45,308 nucleotides of DNA from Photobacterium proteolyticum. Lineage in GTDB: Bacteria > Pseudomonadota > Gammaproteobacteria > Enterobacterales > Vibrionaceae. Where the stretch lies: the NCBI RefSeq assembly GCF_001939735.1, contig NZ_MJIL01000040.1:1-45308 (forward strand), in the 5' to 3' direction. How positions within the stretch are numbered: position 1 is the stretch's first letter; each line of letters starts with the position of its first letter. Position numbers and translations under genes: made by a program. Below the pieces are notes generated by a model that saw only the letters and a program-made list of their open reading frames with translations, was not told where the DNA came from and did no database searches. This document shows, in pieces, positions 9,865 through 19,924 of the stretch.

Positions 9865-9889
9865 AAAAGGGAGCCAAAGGCTCCCTTTT
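9865..9889 (-). terminator. Terminator of fadL copy 2
   Basis: AAAAGGGAGCC (9865-9875) and GGCTCCCTTTT (9879-9889) form an 11-bp stem with a 3-nt loop. It is symmetric, with A and T runs on the two sides, and lies about 30 bp after the stop codon of the gene at 9918-11168. Confidence 0.88.
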
Positions 9890-9917
9890 ATAAACTCAAA
9901 CGAAAAGGTTCGCTGAA

Positions 9918-11168
9918 TTAGAATGAACGACTGTACTGGATACCGTATAGCCATGCATTAGCACGGGTAGTACCCGCAATGGTTGTTAGGCCATTGCTGT
10001 TTTCAACAACACTAACATCTTCACCAAGAAGATAAGTAACACCAACATCAATATTGGACTTGGCATCTAGGTGATAAGTGAAGCCACCAGAGAACCATTG
10101 ACGGTCTGAATCAGGTACAGAGATTGATGTTTTCTGATCCTGTGCGCTGGTGTCATACATGTAACCGGTACGTAGCGTCCAGTCGTTGTTTAGGTAGTAA
10201 GTACCACCCAAAGCGTAGTGCCAACCATCCTGCCATTCGTAGGTGTTTAGCTCTTTATTGCCAGTTGTTTCTAGCTTGTCAAAAGCACTCCAGCCAATCC
10301 ATTGCACACTATAGTGTACAGCGAATTTGTCATTTAGCTTATGGAAGCCAGAGAATTCCGCCATATCAGGCAGAGGCATCTTCAGTTTTTCGTTACTGAT
10401 ATCGCCGCCACCTGGCTGGTAGTACATATCGCCATCAGCTTCTAGCTCTGGGCTATAGCGGTAGGAAAAACCAAAGCGATTATTATCATTCAGTTCATAA
10501 ACCGTACCCACGTTCCAGCCTAGAGCGACGCCGTCAGCATCAATATCAACCAGTGGTCCTGCGACTGTTGTCTGTTGTTCAACTAAACCTTCTAGCGTCT
10601 TGTTTGTACGCTGAAGTTTACCTGAACCATAAATAACATCCAGACCACCACCGACACTCCACTGCTGGTTGATGCGGTAAGAGGCACTCAGGGCAAAGTT
10701 GATACTCTTCACATCGGTCATGCCGCCATATTCGTTGGCTTCGTAATCACTACCAAATTCAGTTTTGGTACCGAAGTTAGAATAAATACCGGCACCTACC
10801 GCCCACTTGTCGTTGATTGGGTGGATATAGTAGATGTTAGGTACATATGAAATGTCTCCAATCTGCTCATCATCAATAGAGCTAGTTTGTTGAAGAACAT
10901 TTGTATATTGTGCATTTTTAACTTTGATATCAGTATCAATAGCATTGATACCCAGCGAGATCGCCGGCGCATCAAATAACGACATTGCTGCTGCGTTACG
11001 AGCCATTGCTGATGCGTTATCAGCGATAACGGCATCACCGGCGAAAGCACGGCCAAGGCCGGTTGCAGATTGTGCGTTTAGCTGAAAACCGGCAGCCAGT
11101 GCTTGCTGCGATGCCATGGTGATTGCTACTGCAACCACAGATTTTGTAAACAGACGCTTCTTATTCAT
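9918..11168 (-). CDS. FadL-family long-chain fatty acid outer-membrane porin (copy 2)
   Basis: A 416-aa outer-membrane barrel of the FadL/TodX family. It has a signal peptide (MNKKRLFTKSVVAVAITMASQQALA), then AGFQLNAQSATGLGRAFAGDAVIADNASAMARNAAAMSLF, which parallels copy 1 except that the NPA motif is replaced by NAA. The protein ends in YSRSF with the terminal Phe expected for Bam-dependent insertion. It is clearly paralogous to the gene at 8244-9572 but well diverged in the loops, so it may have a different hydrophobic substrate range. It has its own FadR-like operator and terminator, suggesting independent transcription. Confidence 0.9.
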   Translation of the reverse strand: MNKKRLFTKSVVAVAITMASQQALAAGFQLNAQSATGLGRAFAGDAVIADNASAMARNAAAMSLFDAPAISLGINAIDTDIKVKNAQYTNVLQQTSSIDDEQIGDISYVPNIYYIHPINDKWAVGAGIYSNFGTKTEFGSDYEANEYGGMTDVKSINFALSASYRINQQWSVGGGLDVIYGSGKLQRTNKTLEGLVEQQTTVAGPLVDIDADGVALGWNVGTVYELNDNNRFGFSYRYSPELEADGDMYYQPGGGDISNEKLKMPLPDMAEFSGFHKLNDKFAVHYSVQWIGWSAFDKLETTGNKELNTYEWQDGWHYALGGTYYLNNDWTLRTGYMYDTSAQDQKTSISVPDSDRQWFSGGFTYHLDAKSNIDVGVTYLLGEDVSVVENSNGLTTIAGTTRANAWLYGIQYSRSF

Positions 11169-11251
11169 ATTTATTGTTATTCCTAATCATATACTGCATT
11201 TATCTGCTATTTTTGCAGATTGCGCACGATTGTAGGTGGGTAGCCTGACGT

Positions 11252-11268
11252 ATCAAATCAGACCAGTT
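11252..11268 (-). promoter_or_regulatory. FadR-like operator upstream of fadL copy 2
   Basis: The plus-strand 17-mer ATCAAATCAGACCAGTT agrees with the FadR consensus at 12 of 16 defined positions, with one half-site (GACCAGTT) perfect. It is about 85-100 bp upstream of the start codon. Confidence 0.55.
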
Positions 11269-11459
11269 AGTAACTTATTGGTTGTTATTGCAAAGTTAAT
11301 AACTAGGGAAGGATTCTAGCGAATATTCATCGAGGAAAGGGATGGTAAAATCGAAAATATGCAACCAAGGTAACAAATTAAATTGCTTTATTTTTCAGGG
11401 GAATAGGTGCGGTCATTTCCATTATTCCAGGGAATGACCGCTATTGTGAGGCAAGTGGG

Positions 11460-12173
11460 TTAAATTTCCCAGTTAAGATCTGAGCCCAGGCTTTCGGCTA
11501 TAGGGGCGACGTTTTGTCCTTTCTCGCCAACCACTATCAAGCTCGCATTTTGAACAGGCATCACCACCCCGTTCAAATTATTGTCACTGAACGATGACAT
11601 TTTGGGTTGCTGCTCAGGCACGACGAATACAGTCACTTTGCCGTTTTCGGTTGCCATGACCATATGAAGCGCATTTTTATCGCCAAAACCACAATGGTTT
11701 ACATAGTAAACATGACCGGGCAAGCTGGTCAGTTCTGAGCCAAAAGGCGTTAGTTTGGCATTGACCTGCTGTAGCGTGACCGATTCGTCTATACCTTCAA
11801 TAAATGGGGCTTCGGTGTAGACATGCTCCATCGCGACCTGTGCAATTTCACTGGTGGCACCGGCCGGTACAATTTGAGAGTTGAACTGACCGACAAACAA
11901 ACCGAAGACAAAAGCGATAGAGGCGGCTATAGCAAGATGGAATCGCGTTTTTCCTCGATTCTGCTCAGGCTGTCCGGATTGGTGAAACAAGATACGATCA
12001 GCAAGATCATCGGGCACATCGACTTTTAAAATACTTTCAAGCTTGGCATCGAGCTGCAATAGTTCATCCGATAGCTTTCGGTTGGCTATCGATGCATTCT
12101 TTGCTGCGATCATTTCCTGACTGGTATCGTTAGGATCTGCCAGGATACGACGACGGAATTCAAGATCGTCCAT
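11460..12173 (-). CDS. DUF3379-like membrane protein, probable anti-sigma partner
   Basis: A 237-aa protein with a charged cytoplasmic N-terminus (MDDLEFRRRILADPNDTSQE), one transmembrane segment (about residues 80-100, FHLAIAASIAFVFGLFVGQ) and a roughly 135-residue extracytoplasmic domain containing HVYYVNHCGFGDKNALHMVM. I chose the ATG at 12173 because GGAGGGG sits 9 nt upstream; it overlaps the end of the ECF sigma gene by 14 bp. One membrane span with the sigma gene immediately upstream is the usual layout of an anti-sigma factor. Membership of DUF3379 and the anti-sigma role are inferred from this layout and general resemblance, not from a recognised zinc anti-sigma motif. Confidence 0.7.
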   Translation of the reverse strand: MDDLEFRRRILADPNDTSQEMIAAKNASIANRKLSDELLQLDAKLESILKVDVPDDLADRILFHQSGQPEQNRGKTRFHLAIAASIAFVFGLFVGQFNSQIVPAGATSEIAQVAMEHVYTEAPFIEGIDESVTLQQVNAKLTPFGSELTSLPGHVYYVNHCGFGDKNALHMVMATENGKVTVFVVPEQQPKMSSFSDNNLNGVVMPVQNASLIVVGEKGQNVAPIAESLGSDLNWEI

Positions 12174-12732
12174 TTTGTTGGCCCCTCCGCTCGGATTGCT
12201 TTTCAATTTGCTCTTTTAATTGATTTCTGGCGCGGAACAAGCGTGTCATTACAGTATTGCGGTTTAGGTCGAGGATTTCGGCAATTTCATCGCCGCTAAA
12301 CCCAGCCATAACCTGCAACACTAATGGTTCCCGGTATTCTGGTGCCAGCTTCATAATCTGCTTGTGCAAGATCTGCTGCTCGACATCCATCTCGGAGCCC
12401 TGATGCTTGGTATCTGCGATGGCATAGTCATCAATATCGACCAAATCCAGCTGTTTTCGCTCAAAACGACGCGCGTTTTCCCTGCGAAGGATTGTGATCA
12501 GCCAGGACTTGGCGGCTTTGTCATCATGTAGGCTGTCGAGAGAGCGCCACGCACGTAGACAGGTTTCCTGCACAAGATCCTCGGCGATATGAGGATCGTG
12601 GCATAACCAGTAGGCGTAGCGATATAAGTCCCGATGCCAGGCCCGGACAAGGGCTTCGTACCGTCTTTGCTTATTCATGTCTACAGAGACCGAGGCATCC
12701 GTCTTTTTCTTACGAAAAAATTGCTTAATCAT
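12160..12732 (-). CDS. ECF-type RNA polymerase sigma factor
   Basis: A sigma-70 family factor with only regions 2 and 4. Region 2 is RRYEALVRAWHRDLYRYAYWLCHDPHIAEDLVQETCLRAWRSL, with the DLVQETCLRAW core-binding signature. Region 4 is LAPEYREPLVLQVMAGFSGDEIAEILDLNRNTVMTRLFRARNQL, a helix-turn-helix that would read the -35 element. I place the start at 12732 (MIKQFF) because GATGGG lies about 8 nt upstream; starts at 12744 or 12678 remain possible. The gene is translationally coupled to the membrane protein at 11460-12173, its likely regulator. The stress signal is unknown. Confidence 0.88.
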   Translation of the reverse strand: MIKQFFRKKKTDASVSVDMNKQRRYEALVRAWHRDLYRYAYWLCHDPHIAEDLVQETCLRAWRSLDSLHDDKAAKSWLITILRRENARRFERKQLDLVDIDDYAIADTKHQGSEMDVEQQILHKQIMKLAPEYREPLVLQVMAGFSGDEIAEILDLNRNTVMTRLFRARNQLKEQIEKQSERRGQQNGRS

Positions 12733-13063
12733 AAATTTGCCCATCAAAAAGAAACCGCTGGGCCGTTATTCAGCTCGTTTTATTCAGCGATTGCATGATT
12801 CATCGGATTATCAGCACTAAAATTGATCTGGTTCAAATTGTGTCCCCGTGAGGAAGCTATAGTAGTTCACGTCATCTGATGGTAAGCATTGAATTCGGTT
12901 CTGTGGAACAGGTCTGTTTTTGTATGGTTACTATCTGTTGAGCAAGATGACAACTTCCTTTTGAAGGCTGACTTTACTTTCTCCTATCAGGCTCTGCCTG
13001 ATTTGCAATTGGCTTTATGTTAATTGACTTATACCTTGCATGGATTTTATCCGTGTAAATTAT

Positions 13064-13093
13064 AACCATACCATATCGGTATGGTTTTTTTTT
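13064..13093 (+). terminator. Orphan rho-independent terminator upstream of fadI
   Basis: AACCATACC (13064-13072) pairs with GGTATGGTT (13078-13086) across a 5-nt loop and runs into a long T tract. No plus-strand protein gene lies upstream, so it must end a non-coding or leader transcript. Confidence 0.8.
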
Positions 13094-13239
13094 GCCTTTT
13101 TCTCATAGTAAGCAACAAGTTGCTATTATTCTACTATGATAGAAAGCACATAATCCCGCCGTAATTTCCAACTCGTGTCCCGCTTCTTGTAAATACTTAA
13201 AACATTTGTTTGAAATAAGTAACAAGTTGATTACAATTG

Positions 13240-13256
13240 ATGTGGTCAGACCTCTA
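13240..13256 (+). promoter_or_regulatory. FadR-like operator upstream of fadIJ
   Basis: The core TGGTCAGACC (13243-13252) is the centre of the FadR palindrome and the 17-mer fits the consensus at 11 of 16 defined positions. It is 44-60 bp upstream of the fadI start, where bound FadR would block the promoter until acyl-CoA releases it. Confidence 0.65.
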
Positions 13257-13299
13257 CCGTGCACATTGAGTGCCCTGCAAATCATAATAAGGAGTAGCG

Positions 13300-14610
13300 A
13301 TGACACGTCTCCAGAATCTCACCACCCATCAAGGTGAGCGCATCGCCGTTGTAAGTGGATTACGAACCCCGTTTGCCCGTCAGGCCACGGCCTTTAATGG
13401 CGTTCCTGCTTTGGACATGGGGAAAATGGTGGTCAATGAAATGCTGCAGCAGATTGACTTTGATCCCCAACTGATTGATCAGGTGGTATTTGGACAGGTT
13501 GTCCAGATGCCGGAAGCACCGAATATTGCCCGTGAAATTGTTCTTGGTACCGGCATGAATATCGGCACTGATGCCTACAGTGTTACCCGGGCCTGTGCAA
13601 CAAGTTTCCAGGCGGCGGCGAACGTGGCTGAGAGTATTATCTCGGGTACCGTTGATATCGGTATTGCCGGTGGAGCCGACTCTTCTTCGGTATTGCCGAT
13701 TGGCGTTTCGAAAAAAATGGCGGCGACCTTGCTGGCACTGAGCAAGGCCAAAACCATGAGCAAGCGTTTAAAACTGCTTAGCAAACTCAGCATGAAAGAT
13801 CTGATGCCGGTACCGCCGGCGGTGGCCGAATATTCAACTGGCTTGAGCATGGGCCAAACCGCAGAGCAGATGGCGAAAACACATGGCATTACCCGTGAGG
13901 AGCAGGATGCACTGGCTCACCGCTCTCATACGCTTGCTGCACAAGCATGGAAAGACGGCCTGATCCAGGGTGAGGTGATCACTGCCTTCCCGGAACCTTA
14001 TCGTCAGTGGATAGATAAAGACAATAATATTCGTGAAGATTCGTCGCTTGAGTCTTATGCCAAGCTGCGTCCGGCGTTTGACCGCAAGTTTGGCTCAGTT
14101 ACCGCAGCCAATGCGACACCACTGACAGACGGTGCGGCGGCGATCCTGCTGATGCGCGAAGGCAGGGCCAAAGAGCTTGGCCTCAAACCATTGGGTTATA
14201 TCCGCTCCTATGCCTTCTCGGCGATCGGCGTAGAGAAAGACATGTTGATGGGGCCGTCTTATGCGACACCTATGGCTCTCGATCGTGCCGGTATCAGTCT
14301 GTCTGATCTTACTCTTATTGATATGCACGAAGCTTTCGCCGCACAGACGCTGGCCAACGTGAAGATGTTTGGTTCGAAGAAGTTTGCTGAAGAGAAGCTC
14401 GGTCGCAGCCAGGCAATTGGTGAGATTGATATGGACAAGTTCAATGTGCTTGGAGGCTCCATTGCTTATGGTCACCCGTTTGCCGCTACAGGGGCACGAA
14501 TGATCACCCAGACACTGCGTGAACTGCAGCGTCGAGGAGGTGGTTTGGCATTGAATACCGCTTGCGCAGCGGGTGGCTTAGGCGCTGCAATGATCCTGGA
14601 GGCAGAATAA
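13300..14610 (+). CDS. fadI: 3-ketoacyl-CoA thiolase FadI
   Basis: The beta-oxidation thiolase subunit that cleaves 3-ketoacyl-CoA with CoA to acetyl-CoA and a shortened acyl-CoA. The 436-aa product has the nucleophilic cysteine in [12 protein letters not shown] (Cys99), the [20 protein letters not shown] histidine motif and the C-terminal [16 protein letters not shown] catalytic cysteine loop. AAGGAG precedes the start ATG. The stop codon shares one base with the fadJ start, so FadI and FadJ are made together, as their complex requires. The length and gene order match E. coli fadIJ, the set used anaerobically, rather than fadBA. Confidence 0.95.
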   Translation: MTRLQNLTTHQGERIAVVSGLRTPFARQATAFNGVPALDMGKMVVNEMLQQIDFDPQLIDQVVFGQVVQMPEAPNIAREIVLGTGMNIGTDAYSVTRACATSFQAAANVAESIISGTVDIGIAGGADSSSVLPIGVSKKMAATLLALSKAKTMSKRLKLLSKLSMKDLMPVPPAVAEYSTGLSMGQTAEQMAKTHGITREEQDALAHRSHTLAAQAWKDGLIQGEVITAFPEPYRQWIDKDNNIREDSSLESYAKLRPAFDRKFGSVTAANATPLTDGAAAILLMREGRAKELGLKPLGYIRSYAFSAIGVEKDMLMGPSYATPMALDRAGISLSDLTLIDMHEAFAAQTLANVKMFGSKKFAEEKLGRSQAIGEIDMDKFNVLGGSIAYGHPFAATGARMITQTLRELQRRGGGLALNTACAAGGLGAAMILEAE

Positions 14611-16724
14611 TGACCCAACAAGAATCCGCATTTTCTTTATCTTACGGTGATAACGGCGTCGCTTGGCTGAAAATCGATGTGCCGGAAGAAAAAATGAATA
14701 CGCTGCAGTCAGCGTTTGTCGAGCAGGTGTCCGATGTACTGGCTGAATTGAAGGCCAAGCAAAATATCAAAGGGCTGGTTGTCCATTCGGGTAAGCCGGA
14801 CAACTTTATTGCCGGTGCTGATATTCGTATGCTGGCGGCCTGCACCACCGCCGAAGAAGCCCAACAATTAGCCGCTAAAGGCCAGGAGCTGTTTGCCGAG
14901 CTTGAAGCGTTGCCATTTCATGTGGTGGCAGCCATTCATGGCCCGTGTCTGGGTGGTGGTATGGAGTTGGCGCTGGCCTGTCATAGCCGAGTCTGCTCCG
15001 ATGATGACAAGACCCGTTTGGGTCTGCCTGAAGTCCAGCTGGGTTTGCTGCCGGGTTCGGGCGGTACCCAGCGTTTGCCACGCCTTATCGGTGTCGCCAA
15101 TGCCCTGGATATGATCCTGACCGGCAAGCAGTTGCGGGCCAAGAAGGCGAAAAAGCTAGGCGTTGTTGATGAGGCTGTTCCGCACAGTATTTTGCTTGAT
15201 ATTGCTGAAAAGCAGGCACTGAAAGCCAAACCTAAGCGTAAACATTCGTTCCAGGATTGGGCGATGGGCGGTAATGCCCTGGGGCGCTCGCTGGTGTTCG
15301 ATCAGGCAGCCAAGAAAACCCATGAAAAAACCCGCGGCAACTATCCGGCGGCTGATGCCATATTGGAAGTCATCAAGTTCGGCTTGCAGTTTGGTATGGA
15401 AAAAGGCCTGAAGCAGGAGGCCAAGCGCTTTGGCGAGTTGGTCATGAGCCCGGAATCGGCCGCGCTGCGCAGCATCTTCTTTGCCACGACGGCAATGAAA
15501 AAAGAAACCGGATCGGATGCCAAACCGGGCGACATCAAACGAGTTGGCGTGTTGGGAGGCGGCCTGATGGGCGGTGGTATCAGCCATGTTACCGCATCCA
15601 AGGCCAAGTACCCTGTGCGGATCAAAGATATTGCCAATGACGGTATTTTAAACGCCATGGCTTATAACTATAAGCTGCTGGATAAAAAGCGTAAGCGCCG
15701 GATCATCAGCAAAGCTGAACTGCAAAAGCAGATGATGAGCATTACCGGTGGCACTGACTATACCGGTTTTGACTGTGTGGACGTGGTGGTAGAAGCGGTA
15801 TTTGAAGATCTGAAACTCAAGCATCAGATGGTGAAGGAGATTGAGGATAATGCCAAGGCCGAGACTATTTTTGCCACTAACACTTCCTCGTTGCCGATCC
15901 ACCAGATTGCCGAGGCTGCCGAGCGTCCGGAAAACGTCGTCGGTCTTCACTATTTCAGCCCGGTAGAAAAAATGCCGCTGGTAGAGGTGATCCCTCATGC
16001 CGGCACCTCTCCGGAAACAGTGGCCACAGTTGTTGCGCTGGCGAAGAAGCAGGGCAAAACTCCGATCGTTGTCGGCGACAAAGCCGGTTTTTATGTCAAC
16101 CGTATTCTTGCTCCTTACATGAACGAGGCGGCATCGGTCTTGCTAAGCGGAGAGCCTATCGAGCATCTGGATGCAGCACTGCTGGATTTTGGTTTCCCGG
16201 TCGGGCCAATTACCTTGCTTGATGAGGTGGGTGTCGATATCGGTGCCAAAATCATGCCTATTATGGTCGAGGAACTGGGCGAGCGCTTCCGCGGGCCGGA
16301 TGTGTTTGATGTGCTGCTTAACGACGACCGTAAAGGGCGCAAGAGCGGTAAAGGCTTCTATCTGTATAACAGCAAGAAAAAGTCTGTCGATAAGACCGTC
16401 TACAAACTGCTGAACATCAAACCGGAGAAGAAAGCGGAAGGGGCGGCTCTGGCCATGCGCTGTAGTCTGATGATGCTGAACGAAGCGGCCCGCTGTCTGG
16501 ATGAGGGGGTTATTCAGTCGGCACGGGACGGTGATATCGGTGCTATCTTCGGTATCGGCTTCCCGCCATTCCTCGGTGGTCCGTTCCGCTATATGGATCA
16601 GTTGGGGATCAAGCGAGTGGTCGAATTGCTCAACGAACATGCTGATAAGTACGGCGAGCGCTTCAAGCCATGTGACAAGCTGATCGCGATGGCAAACGAA
16701 GGCCAGAGCTTCTATCAAGCCTGA
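14610..16724 (+). CDS. fadJ: Multifunctional fatty acid oxidation protein FadJ (enoyl-CoA hydratase / 3-hydroxyacyl-CoA dehydrogenase)
   Basis: A 704-aa alpha subunit of the beta-oxidation complex. The N-terminal crotonase domain (about 1-190) has [19 protein letters not shown] and the acidic residue in [22 protein letters not shown]. The NAD-binding 3-hydroxyacyl-CoA dehydrogenase domain begins near residue 312 with [12 protein letters not shown] and carries the catalytic [18 protein letters not shown]-terminal dehydrogenase repeat follows. Initiation at 14610 is preferred because GGAGG lies just upstream and the ATG overlaps the fadI stop. A terminator follows directly. Confidence 0.95.
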   Translation: MTQQESAFSLSYGDNGVAWLKIDVPEEKMNTLQSAFVEQVSDVLAELKAKQNIKGLVVHSGKPDNFIAGADIRMLAACTTAEEAQQLAAKGQELFAELEALPFHVVAAIHGPCLGGGMELALACHSRVCSDDDKTRLGLPEVQLGLLPGSGGTQRLPRLIGVANALDMILTGKQLRAKKAKKLGVVDEAVPHSILLDIAEKQALKAKPKRKHSFQDWAMGGNALGRSLVFDQAAKKTHEKTRGNYPAADAILEVIKFGLQFGMEKGLKQEAKRFGELVMSPESAALRSIFFATTAMKKETGSDAKPGDIKRVGVLGGGLMGGGISHVTASKAKYPVRIKDIANDGILNAMAYNYKLLDKKRKRRIISKAELQKQMMSITGGTDYTGFDCVDVVVEAVFEDLKLKHQMVKEIEDNAKAETIFATNTSSLPIHQIAEAAERPENVVGLHYFSPVEKMPLVEVIPHAGTSPETVATVVALAKKQGKTPIVVGDKAGFYVNRILAPYMNEAASVLLSGEPIEHLDAALLDFGFPVGPITLLDEVGVDIGAKIMPIMVEELGERFRGPDVFDVLLNDDRKGRKSGKGFYLYNSKKKSVDKTVYKLLNIKPEKKAEGAALAMRCSLMMLNEAARCLDEGVIQSARDGDIGAIFGIGFPPFLGGPFRYMDQLGIKRVVELLNEHADKYGERFKPCDKLIAMANEGQSFYQA

Positions 16725-16737
16725 TAAGTGTAACCAT

Positions 16738-16770
16738 TAAAAATGGCCTGCAAATGCAGGCCATTTTTTT
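16738..16770. terminator. Terminator between fadJ and the convergent M16 peptidase
   Basis: AAATGGCCTGC (16741-16751) pairs with GCAGGCCATTT (16756-16766) across a 4-nt loop and is followed by a T tract. The A-rich left flank makes it usable from both directions between the convergent genes. Confidence 0.9.
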
Positions 16771-16796
16771 ATGTCTAAATACTGCTATCTGAGATG

Positions 16797-19562
16797 TTAG
16801 CGCGCTTTTTTCTGAAACTCATCGATTGATTCGATGGGCAGGCCGATGCTGAGCGGCTCAAGGTTGCTATGGGCATCGCCCTGGCAGTGCATGACCAGCC
16901 GGTTTGATGTGCGTGGCTTGATGATCTCGACAATGAAGCGAATCATATCGGCGCGGCTGAGTTCCTGCAGTTCCTGCACCACTTTCTGGCGCTGGTTAAA
17001 TTCCGCATCCTTGTTGCCGATGCTGACCCAGAATCGCTGTGCCCGGGCACGCAGGTTCGTATCCGGCTCAGAGATTTGCGCGATCAGACCTTGTTTGCTG
17101 GCCTGCCATTGTGCTTCGGTCAGCTCCAGCAAAACCAGGGCAAAGGCATTAGTGAACTCGTCAATGGCCTCGGACAGCTGGGCTGGCGCGGCTACCGGCG
17201 ATTGGATATATAAAATCAGCCCCGGATGCCGGTTCAGGGGGAGGTTTGCGGTGCCGACCATGTAACCCAATTGCTGGCGGGTACGCAGTTCATGGAAGAA
17301 GGTGGTCGACATCAGATGGTTTGCCAGGGTGTAGACGGCAATCTTCCTGGGGGTCGTCTTTCTCGACTGGTAGTACATCAGGATCGCAGAATCGGCATGA
17401 TTGCAGTTGACTTCGTGACGCAGGGTGCCAACTTTGCCCAGACGAACCAGTGGTCTTTGTGATTCGCCATAGAGCTGGTCGGTAACCCGGAAGGCGTCCT
17501 TGAGAAGCTCTGCCAGTGCCAGTGCATCTTCCTTCAGCCAGTTGCCATAGATGAAGGTGTCGATGTGCAGTTCGGCAAACATCGCCTCGACAAACTCCGG
17601 AAGCTCGTCGACCTCAATGGTTTCCAGCTCTTCGATGAGCACCGGGTAAGGCGGGTTGTTAGGCTGCAATATCCCGGTCAGCTCGTTGAAAAGCTGAGAT
17701 ATCGGTTTGTCCTCGGCGGCATTGCGCCAGTTACGGAGCATTTGTGCCTTGATGTTCTGGAACCTCTCCGGGTTGAAGGTTCTTCCCTCGAAGCGCTCCA
17801 GCAATAGTTTCATCAAGAGTGGCTGTTTTTCGCTAAAACCCGATAGCTGCAGGGTAACACCACCCTGGTGGGCATAGAGGTTATAAGACATACCGGCGAT
17901 TTCTGCCGGGTAGGCAGATTCGTTGATGGCTTCCAGCAACATCTCGACGCAAAGGCGAGTTTTGACAATGTTGCGCGGGGTATCGACGGCGTGCGGGCTA
18001 TCGATGGCCACATACACCACACCTTTGGGTACCCGGAATTCATGCTCCTGCTTGTACCACAGGCGGAACCCCGGAAGATCCTGGATTAACTGGGGAGGAA
18101 GCTCGGCCCCGGCGACCAGCGGATGCGGATCGAGTTTCTCACAGATATAGGGGTTGACCTCGGGCAGGCTTAGATCGGGCGAGCTGTCTACCTGTCGCCA
18201 GCGTGCCAGTTGCCCGTCGGTAAAGGCCGAGATGGAGTAGGGAGTATGGTACCACTGAGCGATACGGTCGTACTCCTGTTCCTGGGCTACCAGTACCAGG
18301 CGCATATTGTCCGGGCTGAGGTAGGCAAGCAGCTCTTGCAACAGCGGCTCGTTATACTCAGTCATCATATAGTCACCGTAGATCACGTCTTCCGGTGCAT
18401 AGTGGAACAGGTTCATGACCAGATAACTGACGGTATCTAGCGGGCGGCTTTTTTCCTGATATCGGAAAGCCTGCTCCAGTACGGCCTGCTTCTCTTTATA
18501 GCGCCACTCATTCAGTCCCTGTTGGCTAATGAGGTGGATATATTGAAAAACAGCCGTCACGATATCATCGATATTATCCAGTCCCTTCGGGGTCAGGTTT
18601 AGACTGATGGTGAATTCGCGAAAATTGCTGCCGTTGACTCCGCCACCGGCGGCGAGCGTATTGATCAGCCCTCGGCTTTTCAGTATCGACATCAGACTGC
18701 CGCAGCCTTCATTGCCCAGCAGGTGGGCAATATATGAAAGGGGCTTTTGGCGATAATATTGCTCGACAGAAGGCATAGCAAAAGACAGGGTGAGCTTTCG
18801 AACTTCTTTAATTGGCTCTATCTTAATGAATTTTGCGGTTTCGTTGGCGGTGACCAGCGGTTCGGTGATCGCCGGCTTGGCAATATCCGTATTAGGGATG
18901 TGGGCAAAGTAGGTATTGGTATAGCTTTCCAGTTCGTCCAGCGACTGCGGGCCGAGCAGTACCAGGCTCATCAGATCGGCTGAGTAATGGCTTTGGTAAA
19001 AGGCAATTAGCTCATCGCGGACCGGTTTGCCGTCCCTGTCATCTAATGTTGTGAGATCGCCGACGGAAAATTTGGAAAAAGGGTGCGCCGGGTTAATGGT
19101 TTCCTTATGGACCTGGTAAAGGCGGCGTACATCGTCTTTGACTTTGAGTTTGTACTCAGAATCGACGGCCTGGCGCTCTTTATCAACGGCTTCTTCATTA
19201 AACAGGGGAGCGGTGAAAAACTGGCCGAAGCGATCAAGTCCCTCGCTAAAGGCATGGGGGCTAACTTCGAAGAAAAAGGTCGTATTTTCTGTACCGGTCC
19301 ATGCGTTGTTGCTGCCGCCGCTCTGGTTGATGAATGTCTGGAACTCGCCGACTTTGGGGTACTTCTCCGTGCCGAGAAACAGCATGTGCTCCAGGAAATG
19401 TGCCATGCCCTGTCGATCAACGGGATCATCGAAGTGACCGACCTTGACCGATAATGCCGCAGCTGAACGTGGGGCGTCTGCGTCATGTACCAATAGAACC
19501 TTAAGCTTATTATCTAAAGTCAGGTAGCGGTACTGCTTAGGATCATTAGGACTGATATGCAC
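16797..19562 (-). CDS. M16 family (insulinase-type) zinc metallopeptidase
   Basis: A 921-aa peptidase of the insulysin/pitrilysin family. The inverted zinc site HXXEH is HFLEHMLFLGTEKYP (about residues 55-69), with the downstream glutamate in EEAVDKERQAVDSEY about 75 residues on. A second, inactive M16 half and the C-terminal domains follow. Unlike E. coli pitrilysin there is no signal peptide, so the enzyme is probably cytoplasmic. Translation appears to start at a GTG at 19562; the family-typical opening (M)HISPNDPKQYRYLTLDNKLKVLLVHD supports this start. It is monocistronic and convergent with fadJ. Confidence 0.9.
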   Translation of the reverse strand: MHISPNDPKQYRYLTLDNKLKVLLVHDADAPRSAAALSVKVGHFDDPVDRQGMAHFLEHMLFLGTEKYPKVGEFQTFINQSGGSNNAWTGTENTTFFFEVSPHAFSEGLDRFGQFFTAPLFNEEAVDKERQAVDSEYKLKVKDDVRRLYQVHKETINPAHPFSKFSVGDLTTLDDRDGKPVRDELIAFYQSHYSADLMSLVLLGPQSLDELESYTNTYFAHIPNTDIAKPAITEPLVTANETAKFIKIEPIKEVRKLTLSFAMPSVEQYYRQKPLSYIAHLLGNEGCGSLMSILKSRGLINTLAAGGGVNGSNFREFTISLNLTPKGLDNIDDIVTAVFQYIHLISQQGLNEWRYKEKQAVLEQAFRYQEKSRPLDTVSYLVMNLFHYAPEDVIYGDYMMTEYNEPLLQELLAYLSPDNMRLVLVAQEQEYDRIAQWYHTPYSISAFTDGQLARWRQVDSSPDLSLPEVNPYICEKLDPHPLVAGAELPPQLIQDLPGFRLWYKQEHEFRVPKGVVYVAIDSPHAVDTPRNIVKTRLCVEMLLEAINESAYPAEIAGMSYNLYAHQGGVTLQLSGFSEKQPLLMKLLLERFEGRTFNPERFQNIKAQMLRNWRNAAEDKPISQLFNELTGILQPNNPPYPVLIEELETIEVDELPEFVEAMFAELHIDTFIYGNWLKEDALALAELLKDAFRVTDQLYGESQRPLVRLGKVGTLRHEVNCNHADSAILMYYQSRKTTPRKIAVYTLANHLMSTTFFHELRTRQQLGYMVGTANLPLNRHPGLILYIQSPVAAPAQLSEAIDEFTNAFALVLLELTEAQWQASKQGLIAQISEPDTNLRARAQRFWVSIGNKDAEFNQRQKVVQELQELSRADMIRFIVEIIKPRTSNRLVMHCQGDAHSNLEPLSIGLPIESIDEFQKKAR

Positions 19563-19924
19563 GTGAAGAGCCTATTTTCTTAGTAAATTAAGCTAATTAT
19601 GACGCTCAATATAGAGGGTGGCAAATTAACTTCGCCGTGATTCTTATTCGCATCAGCCCTTACCGGGGCTGGGATGAGGCTAATTAAGCATTGTGTCGAG
19701 AATTGCTGATTTTTTTGCTCAGGCGTTTCACCGGTCACGGAACGGTAACAGAATATGCGGAATGGCTATTCAGTATCGGCAGGACTTGTTAGCATAACGG
19801 CTGATTGAACGTACTCTCTGGTCGTATTAACTCACCACAGGCAGCGGACGTGTGCAGGTTTGGCAAGATAATCTGGCGTCTACGGTCCGGTTAGTTAATA
19901 GGGCGGGTTTATTGGATAGGCTAT
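19563..19924. other. 362-bp intergenic region between M16 peptidase and sixA
   Basis: This is the divergent promoter region of the peptidase gene (minus strand) and sixA (plus strand). A short inverted repeat (CAGCCC/GGGCTG, around 19655) is visible. I see no convincing small ORF, RNA gene or operator. Confidence 0.4.

Larger units (their letters stand above)
12733..13299. other. 567-bp intergenic region with hairpins, orphan terminator and FadR site
   Basis: Between the minus-strand sigma gene and plus-strand fadI there is no convincing ORF. The stretch holds a hairpin ATCAGGC (12986-12992)/GCCTGAT (12996-13002), a strong plus-strand terminator at 13064-13093 and the FadR-like site at 13240-13256. 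A plus-strand terminator with no plus-strand gene before it suggests a short untranslated transcript, possibly a small RNA of about 200 nt. A weak ECF-like promoter (GGAAGC, 17 bp, TCTGA at about 12853-12880) lies at a suitable place, but this part is speculative. Confidence 0.35.
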
